Under the pieces are notes generated by a model. It was not told the origin of the DNA. It saw only the letters and a program-made list of their open reading frames with translations, and did not search any database. A stretch of DNA of 64,000 bases from Candidatus Zixiibacteriota bacterium. GTDB lineage: Bacteria; Zixibacteria; MSB-5A5; GN15; FEB-12. Shown here one piece after another: positions 25,489 to 33,374 of this stretch. The translations under genes and the position numbers were made by a program. The stretch lies in NCBI GenBank assembly GCA_029860345.1, contig JAOUBJ010000004.1, positions 305,679 through 369,678 of the forward strand. The letters are read 5' to 3'. How positions within the stretch are numbered: the stretch's first letter is position 1; the number at the start of each line of letters is the position of its first letter.

Positions 25489-28400
25489 ATGACAATGAAG
25501 TTCGACCCGCTAAAAGACGATTTTACCATCCCCTCAGCCGAGGAGAAAATCCTCGAGTTCTGGACCGAGCAGGACGTCTTTCACAAATGTAACGAAGCCG
25601 CCAAAGACAGGCCGCATTTCGTCTTCTACGAAGGACCGCCCACGGCCAACGGCAAGCCGGGCATTCATCATGTCATTTCCCGCACTATCAAGGACCTGAT
25701 CTGTCGCTACAAAGCGATGAACGGCTATCGCGTCGACCGTAAAGGAGGCTGGGACACACACGGGCTGCCGGTTGAGATCGAAGTTGAGAAGCAGCTCAAA
25801 CTGGAATCCAAAGCGCAGGTTATCGAGTACGGTGTAGCCCAGTTCAACGCCAAGTGCAAAGAGTCGGTATTCAAGTATCTCGACCTGTGGGACAAACTCA
25901 CTCGTCGCATCGGCTACTGGCTCGATCTCGATGACGCTTACGTAACGCTCAAAAACGAGTATATCGAAACGGTCTGGTGGATTCTCAAGAATTTCTTTGA
26001 CCGTGATCTGATCTACCAGGGTTACAAGACGCTACCCTTCTGCCCACGTTGCGAAACCGGTCTCTCCAGCCACGAGGTCGCTCAGGGATATGAGATGGTC
26101 AAGGACCCGTCGATCTTTGTCAAGGTCAAAGCGGCTGACTCAGATTTCAGCTACTTGATCTGGACCACCACTCCCTGGACCTTGCCATCCAACGCCGCCC
26201 TCTGTATGCATCCCGAAGCCGACTATGTTATGGTTGAGCACGAAGAGGAAAAACTGGTCTTAGCCGAAGCGCTGGTGAACAAAGTTTTCGGTGAGGACAA
26301 AGAGATTCTCGAAAGCTTCAAGGGCACCGACTTTCTGAAACGAAAGTACGAGCCGTTGTTCGATACTTTCAAAGATCAAACCGACAAGGCTTTCTATGTC
26401 ATCAATGCCGAGTTCGTTACACTCGACGACGGTACCGGCATCGTTCACATCGCTCCCGGATTCGGCGCCGATGACTATGAAATCGGCAAGGAATTCGGTC
26501 TGCCGGTACTTCAGGCCAATTCGGCTAACGGTATCTTCAAGGAGCTTAGCGGCAAGTACTCAGGCATGTTTGTCAAGGACGCCGATCCGATCATCATCAA
26601 AGACCTCAAGGTGGCCGGACGGATGTTCAAAAAAGAACAATACGAACACAACTACCCATTCTGTTGGCGTTGTCATTCACCCTTGATCTACATAGCGCGG
26701 CAGTCCTGGTATCTCAAGACGACCCAGTTCAAAGAGCAACTGATCAAGAACAACAATATCGCCAACTGGTATCCCGATGAGATCCGCTCCGGGCGGATGC
26801 TTGACTGGCTGGAGAACAACGTCGACTGGGCGCTCTCACGTGAACGGTTCTGGGGGACACCTATCCCGATCTGGGTCTGCGATGACGACAAGTGCGGCAA
26901 GACGCGCGCCGTCGGCTCAATCGAACAGTTGCACAAGGAAGCTACCAACATACCCGCTGATATTGAACTGCACAAGCCGATGATGGACGCTGTCAAACTA
27001 ACCTGCGAGTGCGGCACAGAGATGACGCGCATCCCGGAGGTGCTGGATTGCTGGTTTGATGCCGGCTCGATGCCCTATGCTCAGTGGCACTACCCGTTTG
27101 AAAACGAACAGGAATTCAAGACCAAGTACCCGGCCGATTTTATCAGTGAAGCGGTCGATCAGACTCGTGGATGGTTCTATTCGCTGCTGGCTATTTCGAC
27201 ATTGCTTTATGATCAACCGCCGTTCAAGAATAATGTGGTGATGGAATTTGTGGTCGACAAAAAGGGCAAGAAAATGTCCAAACATGTCGGCAACGTAATA
27301 GACCCCTTCGAAACAGTAGACAAATACGGCGCCGACCCGACCCGTTGGTATCTGCTGGCCAATTCGGCCATCGCGGTGCCGACAAAGTTCAACCTGGACT
27401 CGCTGGCCGAGGTGGTGCGAAAGTATTTCGACACTCTGAGAAACACTTACTCGTTCTTCGCCCTGTACGCCAATGTCGATAATCTGGTGGATCGCGCAAC
27501 CGAGGAAGGTCGGACAATTGAGGACTTCTTGGAAAGCCGGGCGGGCGATCCGGACCGCTTTGATCGATGGATTATCTCCCGATTCAACTCTCTTGCAAAA
27601 CATGTAGGCGCCCAGCTGGACAAGTACGAGATCACCAAGCCGGTGCGCCAGATTCAGCATTTCGTCATCGAAGAATTGTCCAACTGGTACGTCCGCAACA
27701 ACCGCCGCCGCTTCTGGGCCAAAGGTGATGACCCCTCCAAGATGCGCGCCTATCTGACGCTGTATCGAGTCTTGGTCGGCGTCTGTGAGCTTACCGCGCC
27801 GGTGACTCCGTTTGTCAGCGAACTTCTGTTCAAACAACTGATGGGCCAAACCAAGGAGGCGCCGCTGTCTGTTCACATGATGTCGTACCCCACCGCGGAC
27901 GAGTCGCTGATAGATACCGATCTTGAGAAAACGATGGGCTTGGTGGAAAAAGCTGTCTCGCTCGGCCGGGCAGCGCGCTCACGCAAGAACCTGAAGGTCC
28001 GCCAGCCGCTCTCGGAGCTGATAGTCGGTCTCCCGGAGAAAGTCAGATTTGACACTCTGGATGGTTTTGCCGACATTATCAGGGAGGAGCTCAACGTAAA
28101 GAAGATCGGCCCGGCTACCGATCTGGCCGACTATGTCATATACTCGGCCAAACTGAATTTCAAAACTGCCGGATCACGGCTCGGCGGCGATGCCAAGGCG
28201 GCAGCCGGCCTGGTTGCTCAGCTCGGGTCAGAAGAGGTGGTACAGGGTGAGAGATCGCAACAGTTTAAGATTGCTTTGGACGGCCGTGAGGTCGTACTTT
28301 CTACAGAAGAAGTTCTGGTGATCAGGCAGGAGCGCGAAGGCTTCGCCGTTGAATCGGACGGCGCTTTGAGTGTGGCGCTGGTTACAGAACTTGATGACGA

Positions 28401-28665
28401 TCTCGTTGATGAAGGATTTGCGCGCGAACTGGTTAACAAGATTCAGAACATGCGCAAGTCGAACGGTCTGGAGGTCACTGACCGGATTACAGTGGCGCTC
28501 AGATCGACCGAGCGCGTTAGCCAGGCAGTATCAAAACACGATGAGTTCATCATGGCCGAGACGCTGGCCGACGAACTGAAATTCTCATCGGGTGAGGAAA
28601 TTGACGACGCCCAGGAGTGGAACATAAACGGCGAAAAGACATCGATATCGGTCGTGAAAGTATAA
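25489..28665 (+). CDS. ileS: Isoleucine-tRNA ligase
   Basis: 1058 residues, the long form of IleRS. The class I signature is GIHH at 58-61 in PPTANGKPGIHHVISR, and KMSKH at about 594-598 completes the ATP site. The editing (CP1) domain is visible from about 185 to 400 with WTTTPWTLPSNAAL and the GTGIVHIAPGFGADDYEI loop. The C-terminal anticodon-binding region lacks the Cys4 zinc finger of short bacterial enzymes and ends in a segment like eukaryal-type IleRS2, which in some bacteria gives mupirocin resistance. GAGG sits three bases before the ATG at 25489 and nine before an ATG at 25495, so the start could be either. Upstream of the zinc-finger protein and lspA, likely one operon. Confidence 0.95.
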   Translation: MTMKFDPLKDDFTIPSAEEKILEFWTEQDVFHKCNEAAKDRPHFVFYEGPPTANGKPGIHHVISRTIKDLICRYKAMNGYRVDRKGGWDTHGLPVEIEVEKQLKLESKAQVIEYGVAQFNAKCKESVFKYLDLWDKLTRRIGYWLDLDDAYVTLKNEYIETVWWILKNFFDRDLIYQGYKTLPFCPRCETGLSSHEVAQGYEMVKDPSIFVKVKAADSDFSYLIWTTTPWTLPSNAALCMHPEADYVMVEHEEEKLVLAEALVNKVFGEDKEILESFKGTDFLKRKYEPLFDTFKDQTDKAFYVINAEFVTLDDGTGIVHIAPGFGADDYEIGKEFGLPVLQANSANGIFKELSGKYSGMFVKDADPIIIKDLKVAGRMFKKEQYEHNYPFCWRCHSPLIYIARQSWYLKTTQFKEQLIKNNNIANWYPDEIRSGRMLDWLENNVDWALSRERFWGTPIPIWVCDDDKCGKTRAVGSIEQLHKEATNIPADIELHKPMMDAVKLTCECGTEMTRIPEVLDCWFDAGSMPYAQWHYPFENEQEFKTKYPADFISEAVDQTRGWFYSLLAISTLLYDQPPFKNNVVMEFVVDKKGKKMSKHVGNVIDPFETVDKYGADPTRWYLLANSAIAVPTKFNLDSLAEVVRKYFDTLRNTYSFFALYANVDNLVDRATEEGRTIEDFLESRAGDPDRFDRWIISRFNSLAKHVGAQLDKYEITKPVRQIQHFVIEELSNWYVRNNRRRFWAKGDDPSKMRAYLTLYRVLVGVCELTAPVTPFVSELLFKQLMGQTKEAPLSVHMMSYPTADESLIDTDLEKTMGLVEKAVSLGRAARSRKNLKVRQPLSELIVGLPEKVRFDTLDGFADIIREELNVKKIGPATDLADYVIYSAKLNFKTAGSRLGGDAKAAAGLVAQLGSEEVVQGERSQQFKIALDGREVVLSTEEVLVIRQEREGFAVESDGALSVALVTELDDDLVDEGFARELVNKIQNMRKSNGLEVTDRITVALRSTERVSQAVSKHDEFIMAETLADELKFSSGEEIDDAQEWNINGEKTSISVVKV

Positions 28666-28678
28666 TTCGGAGTTTCCC

Positions 28679-29071
28679 ATGAGAAAAACCGAAATGAAGA
28701 AATTTACCAAGCTGCTTTTGGATAAGAAGCGGGAGTTGCTCAAAGAAATGGGCATCCTGATGGAGTCCCATGTATCGTCCACCATAAAAGACTCCACCGG
28801 CGATCTCTCATCATATTCCTACCACATGGCCGACCAGGGGACCGATGCCATGGAGCGCGAACTGGCTTTCATGTTCGCCTCCAAGTCCGGACGGTTGGTG
28901 TATCATATCGACGAAGCGCTCAGGCGCATCGAGGACGGCAGCTACGGCAAGTGTGGGTTGTGCAAAAAACAGATCAGCAAACCGAGACTGACTGCCGTAC
29001 CACATGCCCGGCTATGCATCGATTGCAAGTCATCCGAAGAGGAAAAGAAGTCTGGCCCCCAAAAACGCTAA
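28679..29071 (+). CDS. DksA/TraR-type zinc-finger protein
   Basis: 130 residues. An N-terminal helical hairpin (about residues 1-85) has the DQGTDAMERELAFMFASKSG helix typical of the family, followed by a C4 zinc finger: CGLC near residue 97 and CIDC near 118. DksA proteins bind RNA polymerase through the secondary channel and tune ppGpp responses, but the tip acidic pair of true DksA is not clear here, so I call it only family-level. It lies between ileS (13 bp gap) and lspA, whose reading frame overlaps its end by 68 bp; the same ileS-dksA-lspA order occurs in other bacterial genomes as I recall. Confidence 0.87.
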   Translation: MRKTEMKKFTKLLLDKKRELLKEMGILMESHVSSTIKDSTGDLSSYSYHMADQGTDAMERELAFMFASKSGRLVYHIDEALRRIEDGSYGKCGLCKKQISKPRLTAVPHARLCIDCKSSEEEKKSGPQKR

Positions 29072-29603
29072 AAACCTCCTCTGGCCGCTCGTAATCATCA
29101 TCGCGGTGTTACTCGCCGATCAAGTGAGCAAAATACTGGCCGTCCACTACCTGGCCGAATCGTCATCCGGGTCGGTCGAGGTGTTGGGTCGCTTTCTCAT
29201 GTTCACGTTGGTGTACAACGAGGGCGGCGCCATGGGCACCAACCTGGGATCATCGACCTATTATCTAATAGCCTCCTTGCTCATTCTTCTCTTTCTGCTC
29301 TATTATGTGTACCTGGCCCGCAGCGATCGTATGCTGGCCAACACCCTCGCCTTTGTTGCCGGCGGCGCAATGGGAAACATAGTTGACCGCATTCGCCTTG
29401 GACGTGTGATTGACTTTATCGACGTTAATGTGCCGGACATCACACTTTTCGATTATGGATTGCAGCGCTGGTGGACCTTTAACATCGCCGACAGCGCTAT
29501 CACCTGCGCCATAATCGTACTTCTGATCCGGATGATCTTCGGACGCAAAGATTCACTCACCGCACCTGATAAGCAACCGTCCGACATAGCCCTGAAACCA
29601 TAG
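29004..29603 (+). CDS. lspA: Lipoprotein signal peptidase II
   Basis: 199 residues with four membrane helices. The catalytic aspartates are in GNIVDRIRLGRVIDF (first Asp) and FNIADSAI (second Asp), both at the conserved positions of the LspA family, and NEGGAMG matches the conserved NxGxAF-like loop. It cleaves prolipoproteins after diacylglyceryl modification in the inner membrane. The only ATG start lies inside the preceding zinc-finger gene (68 bp overlap); no ATG, GTG or TTG in frame was seen between there and the first helix, so translation is probably coupled. A lipoprotein substrate is visible at 54044-54646. Confidence 0.93.
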   Translation: MPGYASIASHPKRKRSLAPKNAKNLLWPLVIIIAVLLADQVSKILAVHYLAESSSGSVEVLGRFLMFTLVYNEGGAMGTNLGSSTYYLIASLLILLFLLYYVYLARSDRMLANTLAFVAGGAMGNIVDRIRLGRVIDFIDVNVPDITLFDYGLQRWWTFNIADSAITCAIIVLLIRMIFGRKDSLTAPDKQPSDIALKP

Positions 29604-29650
29604 CAGCGAACGACTGCATACAGATAACATCTATTGACCGGAGGTTCTGT

Positions 29651-30217
29651 GTGAATCTGTCGGAGAGGATCATAGACATTGTCCACCGATGGCGATCGAG
29701 TTCGCCAAGGCGTCGCTGGCCGGTTTCGCTTGTCGTCATGCTCTGCTTCGTGGTTGGAAACATAGCTCTGGTCTGGTCTGCGTTGTGGATAGACCGCCGT
29801 CTCGGCATACGCGTAACCGGATTCGAAGAACTCAGATATGCCCTTGGCTGGCCCATCTGTGTTATGGGCTCCTTGCTGATGCTCTGGATCGTGTTCTTGT
29901 TCTTTCGACAAAGAGGCACACCGGTTCCATTGAATCCTCCAAAGAGTCTGATCACTTCAGGTCCGTATAGGGTCACAAGGAATCCAATGATATCCGGGTG
30001 GTTCATAGGTTCCTTCGGATTGGCGATTGTGCTTGGGTCGATTGTGCAGTTCTTCGTTGTAACGCCGCTTTTGATGCTCCCCTTTATTCTGTTCGTCATA
30101 AAAGTCGAAGAACCGGAATTGGAAAAACGGTTTGGGCAGGAGTATTTGAACTACAAGAATAGTGTGCCCCGGTTCTTTCCACGGCTGCGACCCCGCCGGA
30201 CTGAAAGCAGTTCGTGA
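29651..30217 (+). CDS. Isoprenylcysteine carboxyl methyltransferase-like membrane methyltransferase
   Basis: 188 residues, GTG start with GGAGG upstream. Three or four membrane helices are followed by the ICMT/PEMT-type SAM-binding C-terminus: SGPYRVTRNPMISGWF and VEEPELEKRFGQEYLNYKNSVPRFFP. In bacteria, members of this family methylate various lipids or small molecules and the substrates are mostly unknown. It lies 47 bp after lspA and may belong to that operon. It converges with the MerB-like gene, whose stop codon is 22 bp away. Confidence 0.8.
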   Translation: MNLSERIIDIVHRWRSSSPRRRWPVSLVVMLCFVVGNIALVWSALWIDRRLGIRVTGFEELRYALGWPICVMGSLLMLWIVFLFFRQRGTPVPLNPPKSLITSGPYRVTRNPMISGWFIGSFGLAIVLGSIVQFFVVTPLLMLPFILFVIKVEEPELEKRFGQEYLNYKNSVPRFFPRLRPRRTESSS

Positions 30218-30239
30218 CTTTGTCGGTCTCCCTTGCAGG

Positions 30240-30986
30240 CTACTCAAACGCGAACAAAGCAGACTGGAAAACACGGGTCGAGTAAGCAGCTTGCTCCAGT
30301 GTGTAGAACCTACCTTCAACAAGATCGGATGTTGCCCAGAACTCTCTTGCCTGTTCTTCTGACCAGAAGAAGACAGACTTGCGTCAGAAATTGTCGATGA
30401 TACTCGGATCACGCCAATTGGGCAAATCCAGCGGCGGCACAAAAACCATCGGCGCCGGTCCGCCTTCCAATATGTCGATGTTAAGATCACTGTCGATGGC
30501 CATGACGATCGATCGACCGGAAACAACGCATTCGGTCTTGACCCGTGTCGACAACTGTTCTTTTCTCAAACGCCCTTGCACGAAGGGCGTGGCTGTCGTG
30601 TCGACTGCTCAGGCGGCATTGGTTTGTTCACCGGACTCGAATGTGAAATGATGAGGCGTTGTTTCGCACGTCACGGGATATGCCCAGCTAACCTCCCCGT
30701 TGTCGTTTCTGAACAGGAACACAAGATGCTTCTCAAGGTCATCGAGTATTTCGTTCACGCGCGGCAGAGATATCTTCAATTCCCGGGCAATAAACTCAGG
30801 TGACAAGGGCCGCCCAACTCTTGGTATCTCCCGGACCGTAAAATTACGTACCCGATGATGGTCCTCGGACATGAACTCCAACAGGGTTGCAACAGCCGCC
30901 GGGGCCTGAGACAACTCCTGTTCCCATTCTCGTCGTGGCAGTTCCACAATCCGGCGTCCCTGCCCAACTAATATCTTCTCACTCAC
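30240..30986 (-). CDS. MerB-like (organomercurial lyase family) protein with two predicted selenocysteines
   Basis: A single frame of 248 codons from the GTG at 30986 (GGAGG seven bases upstream) to the TAG at 30242-30240, interrupted by two in-frame TGA codons at 30611-30609 (residue 126) and 30386-30384 (residue 201). The product matches the MerB fold: an N-terminal winged-helix part (RPLSPEFIARELKISLPRVN), then NAA-TGA-AVDTTATPFVQGR, where E. coli MerB has WCALDT, so the first TGA is at catalytic Cys96 and Asp129 matches Asp99. Cys153 (TECVVSG) matches Cys117. The second TGA, in IIDNF-TGA-RKSVFFWSEEQ, is at catalytic Cys159. Hairpins resembling bacterial SECIS elements follow both TGAs. 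Many other genes here stop at TGA, so general recoding is excluded. Substrate is not known; family members cleave C-Hg bonds. An ordinary annotator would split this gene into two fragments and lose the 3' end. Confidence 0.85.
30351..30376 (-). promoter_or_regulatory. SECIS-like hairpin after the second TGA of the MerB-like gene
   Basis: Read on the minus strand, CTG and TTCTTC pair with GAAGAA and CAG, leaving a TC bulge in the 5' arm and the loop TGGTCA. The loop starts 18 bases after the TGA. E. coli fdhF has a loop of AGGTCU at almost the same distance and a bulged U in its 5' arm, so the likeness is close. Confidence 0.8.
30570..30590 (-). promoter_or_regulatory. SECIS-like hairpin after the first TGA of the MerB-like gene
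   Basis: Read on the minus strand, ACGCCCTT pairs perfectly with AAGGGCGT around the 5-base loop CGTGC, 18 bases after the TGA. The loop has G in its second position, as in bacterial SECIS elements, and the distance from the TGA to that G (about 28) is inside the accepted 16-37 range. Outer arms GTCGACA and TGTCGAC flank it. Confidence 0.75.
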
Positions 30987-31178
30987 GACGGCACCTCCAT
31001 TGTGGTCGGTGTTTCTTCTGAGCACCAATAAATGCATTGTTGCGCTCTCACGCACCTGATATTCAAAAAGCCGCCAAGGTAGACCCCGGCATTTCCCGGG
31101 AACCAAATAACCGAAAAAGTGATTGCGGAATGTATACAGAGTAAATAGGTTGACTTTATCAAACAAAAGGAGAACGGT

Positions 31179-31655
31179 ATGACCAAATCAGCGATCCTGT
31201 TCATTGGATTGGTCGCCCTGCTTTGCACCGCGGCGACGGCCGGGGACCTGCCCTGGTTCGACATGGAGAAGTGTACTTTCTGCAAACACATCACAGCCGA
31301 AAAAGGCTTGATGGAGCACATGAATTTCGAGTATCACAACCACTCCAAAGGTATCCTCTCGATCACCGTGGTCGACAAGGACTACCAGGAAGCCTTTGCT
31401 CGCGTCAGCAAGAAGATGACCGAGACGGGCGAAAAAATGATGGCCTCCAAAGAGCCGCCGCCGTACATGTGTGGTCACTGCGCGGGCTATGGCGAGTTTA
31501 TAATGGCCGGCGTCATGCCGGAAGTGGTCTCCACCGATGGCGGTGAGATAACGCTTTGGATGTCCGACAAACCTGAGATGGTGACCAAGCTGCACGCCTT
31601 CGCCCAGCGGACAACCGATGAATACAAGAAAATGCACGCCGACATGGCCGAATAA
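31179..31655 (+). CDS. Small exported protein with two CxxC motifs
   Basis: 158 residues with AAAAGGAG before the ATG. A signal peptide ends at TAATAG (about residue 22). The mature protein contains CTFC near residue 32 and CGHC near 98, each flanked by His or aromatic residues (EKCTFCKHI and YMCGHCAGYGEF). Two CxxC pairs suggest a soft-metal site or a redox-active disulfide pair. I do not recognise a named family. It is divergent from the MerB-like selenoprotein gene with about 190 bp between the starts, so shared regulation and a role in metal handling are plausible but unproven. A strong terminator follows. Confidence 0.75.
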   Translation: MTKSAILFIGLVALLCTAATAGDLPWFDMEKCTFCKHITAEKGLMEHMNFEYHNHSKGILSITVVDKDYQEAFARVSKKMTETGEKMMASKEPPPYMCGHCAGYGEFIMAGVMPEVVSTDGGEITLWMSDKPEMVTKLHAFAQRTTDEYKKMHADMAE

Positions 31656-31682
31656 TCAGCGCCTTTTCTTTGGACAAATCAA

Positions 31683-31714
31683 CCCCCACTCGGATAATCC
31701 GGGTGGGGGTTTTT
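31683..31714 (+). terminator. Rho-independent terminator
   Basis: CCCCCAC pairs with GTGGGGG around an inner TCGGATAATCCGG segment, followed by TTTTT. It ends the small CxxC protein gene. Confidence 0.85.
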
Positions 31715-31762
31715 GGTATACCATCGTACACGCCTGTCGTGCAGCTCCGGGATTAATCCCGT

Positions 31763-33013
31763 TCAGTCGGTTCTCAATGTGACCGGGACCTCCCCCGCCA
31801 ATTGTTTATCCCAGTCGAGCCGAGCTGTGAACTGCATCACCAAAAACAGTGTCACGATGGCTAAGATCGTTATTGTCAGGCCGGTATATCCCTCCAGGAA
31901 GAAAGCGTAGGAGAAAAGGATCAAATAAACAAACTGCGCCAGCCCGGTCTCCACCAGGGCGAAGCGTACACCCACCACCAATCGCATGTACGAAAGAACC
32001 AAAAACACGGAGACCAACGAGCTAATGACACAAGCCCAATGCACGTTGATGTGGTCTACGAGATAGGCCAAAAGCAAGTGGAAAGCAAAGAAGGCTGTGG
32101 CCAGAAAAAAATAATTCATAAAGTGTATCTTGATGTTCCTGACCGTGGTCACCATGAACATGACGAAAAAGAAGAAGAACAGCGACACCGGTGCGAAGAA
32201 ACTGAGGCGACTGACGAACGGTCCGGGGTTGAGCTTCTGTGGCAGGTCCATACCGATCTGTATTCCCGAAATCAGGCTGTCATACTCCCAGATCAAGGTC
32301 CAGCCATCTCCGGTTCGCTGCATACTCACCGGCGACATGCTGTTGGCGGGGAAATCGATCTCATCGAAGTCGGTGGTCATGGTCAGTCTGAAGTTTTGAA
32401 TCTGGGTTACGCCCGAACCGAGAAGATACCACCATTCGTCCATACCGTGCGACCGATAGGATATCTCGACGGTCTTGCGCTCACCCGCCCGCAGCCACAG
32501 TTCACGAGAGACTGTACTGCCGGAGGCGTCCAGTTTGGGCACGCTGTCACCGTCGATTTTGAACGCAAACCCGTCGTAGATGCCGTCTTCCGCCGGGAAA
32601 CTGTACTCAAAAACGACGAATTGGTCGATATCCGACGGGTTGCTGATAACGTACTTTCCGAGGAAGTCAACATGGTAGGTGGAATACCAGATCAGGCCCT
32701 TTTTGCGATTGTCAAGGTCCAGGGTCACCGAAATATCGCTGCTGTCAAGCGGGAGCGGCGCCCGCCCGACCGGGACGAAGGCGCTGTCGGATGTAGAGAG
32801 AGCCGTTTCTGACAGTTTGATCGGATCGATCCGACCCTTCACCAGCGCTCGGGGCGCCCGCTGATGTTGAACTGTCCCCCACAACTGCCCCACGGCCGCT
32901 TTGAGCTTGGCGTCTTGTCGGTCGGTGCGCAGTTCCATCGATGATCCCAGTGTCACCCAGGCGACGCTGGCAAAGATAAAGATGACCACCAGGGGAAGGA
33001 TTCTTTTGGACAT
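31763..33013 (-). CDS. CreD-like inner membrane protein
   Basis: 416 residues from the ATG at 33013, supported by GGAGG nine bases upstream; the longer frame to 33118 has no site and no conservation. One N-terminal membrane helix (ILPLVVIFIFASVAWVTLG), a large periplasmic beta-rich domain of about 250 residues, and six C-terminal helices. The layout and the LSFFAPVSLFFFFFVMFMVT / IHFMNYFFLATAFFAFHLLLAYLVDH segments resemble the CreD family, whose role in E. coli envelope homeostasis is unclear. No creB or creC is in the window. Convergent with the small CxxC protein gene. Confidence 0.75.
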   Translation of the reverse strand: MSKRILPLVVIFIFASVAWVTLGSSMELRTDRQDAKLKAAVGQLWGTVQHQRAPRALVKGRIDPIKLSETALSTSDSAFVPVGRAPLPLDSSDISVTLDLDNRKKGLIWYSTYHVDFLGKYVISNPSDIDQFVVFEYSFPAEDGIYDGFAFKIDGDSVPKLDASGSTVSRELWLRAGERKTVEISYRSHGMDEWWYLLGSGVTQIQNFRLTMTTDFDEIDFPANSMSPVSMQRTGDGWTLIWEYDSLISGIQIGMDLPQKLNPGPFVSRLSFFAPVSLFFFFFVMFMVTTVRNIKIHFMNYFFLATAFFAFHLLLAYLVDHINVHWACVISSLVSVFLVLSYMRLVVGVRFALVETGLAQFVYLILFSYAFFLEGYTGLTITILAIVTLFLVMQFTARLDWDKQLAGEVPVTLRTD

Positions 33014-33374
33014 AACGCTGTCCTCCGGGTTGCGCTCGAGTGTCACATGCGTCGCATGGTTCGGATCGGCGGCATAACCGTACCGGGTCCGGATCGTGTC
33101 ATTATTCGACGTGGGCACCGTGAGCTTTGCTAATGATACCGGTGAGCCTCAGAAAGGTTCAGTATGGATAATCTCATCCAGTCCGGCAGGTCGCAAGGAT
33201 GGTGTTGCCAACACTTTCCGTCCAGGACCGAGTTCGTGTCGGGATGGCAGGCGTCCCCCGGTCGGTTTTGGTTGCAATCGCACACCTTTTGTGCGAACCT
33301 ATGACGCGAGTGGTCGAACACAACTGGCCGCGGGCGGTTCTGCCGTGCAAACACGAACCGGAAACAACTACGGG

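Noticed and set aside
30384..30581. Separate small gene of about 65 codons downstream of a 185-codon gene on the minus strand
   Set aside because: Both pieces are in the same frame and rejoin through TGA into one MerB-like protein; they are not independent genes, and a simple frameshift is not needed to join them.
30240..30986. UGA read as Trp or Gly (alternative genetic code) in the MerB-like gene
   Set aside because: Many clear genes in the window terminate with TGA (for example prmC, 52880-52882), and both TGAs sit at Cys positions, which fits Sec and not Trp or Gly.
33096..33374. N-terminal extension of the formyltransferase fusion
   Set aside because: The extra 93 residues are low-complexity and read through the divergent promoter area; the internal Met at 33375 begins the conserved domain.
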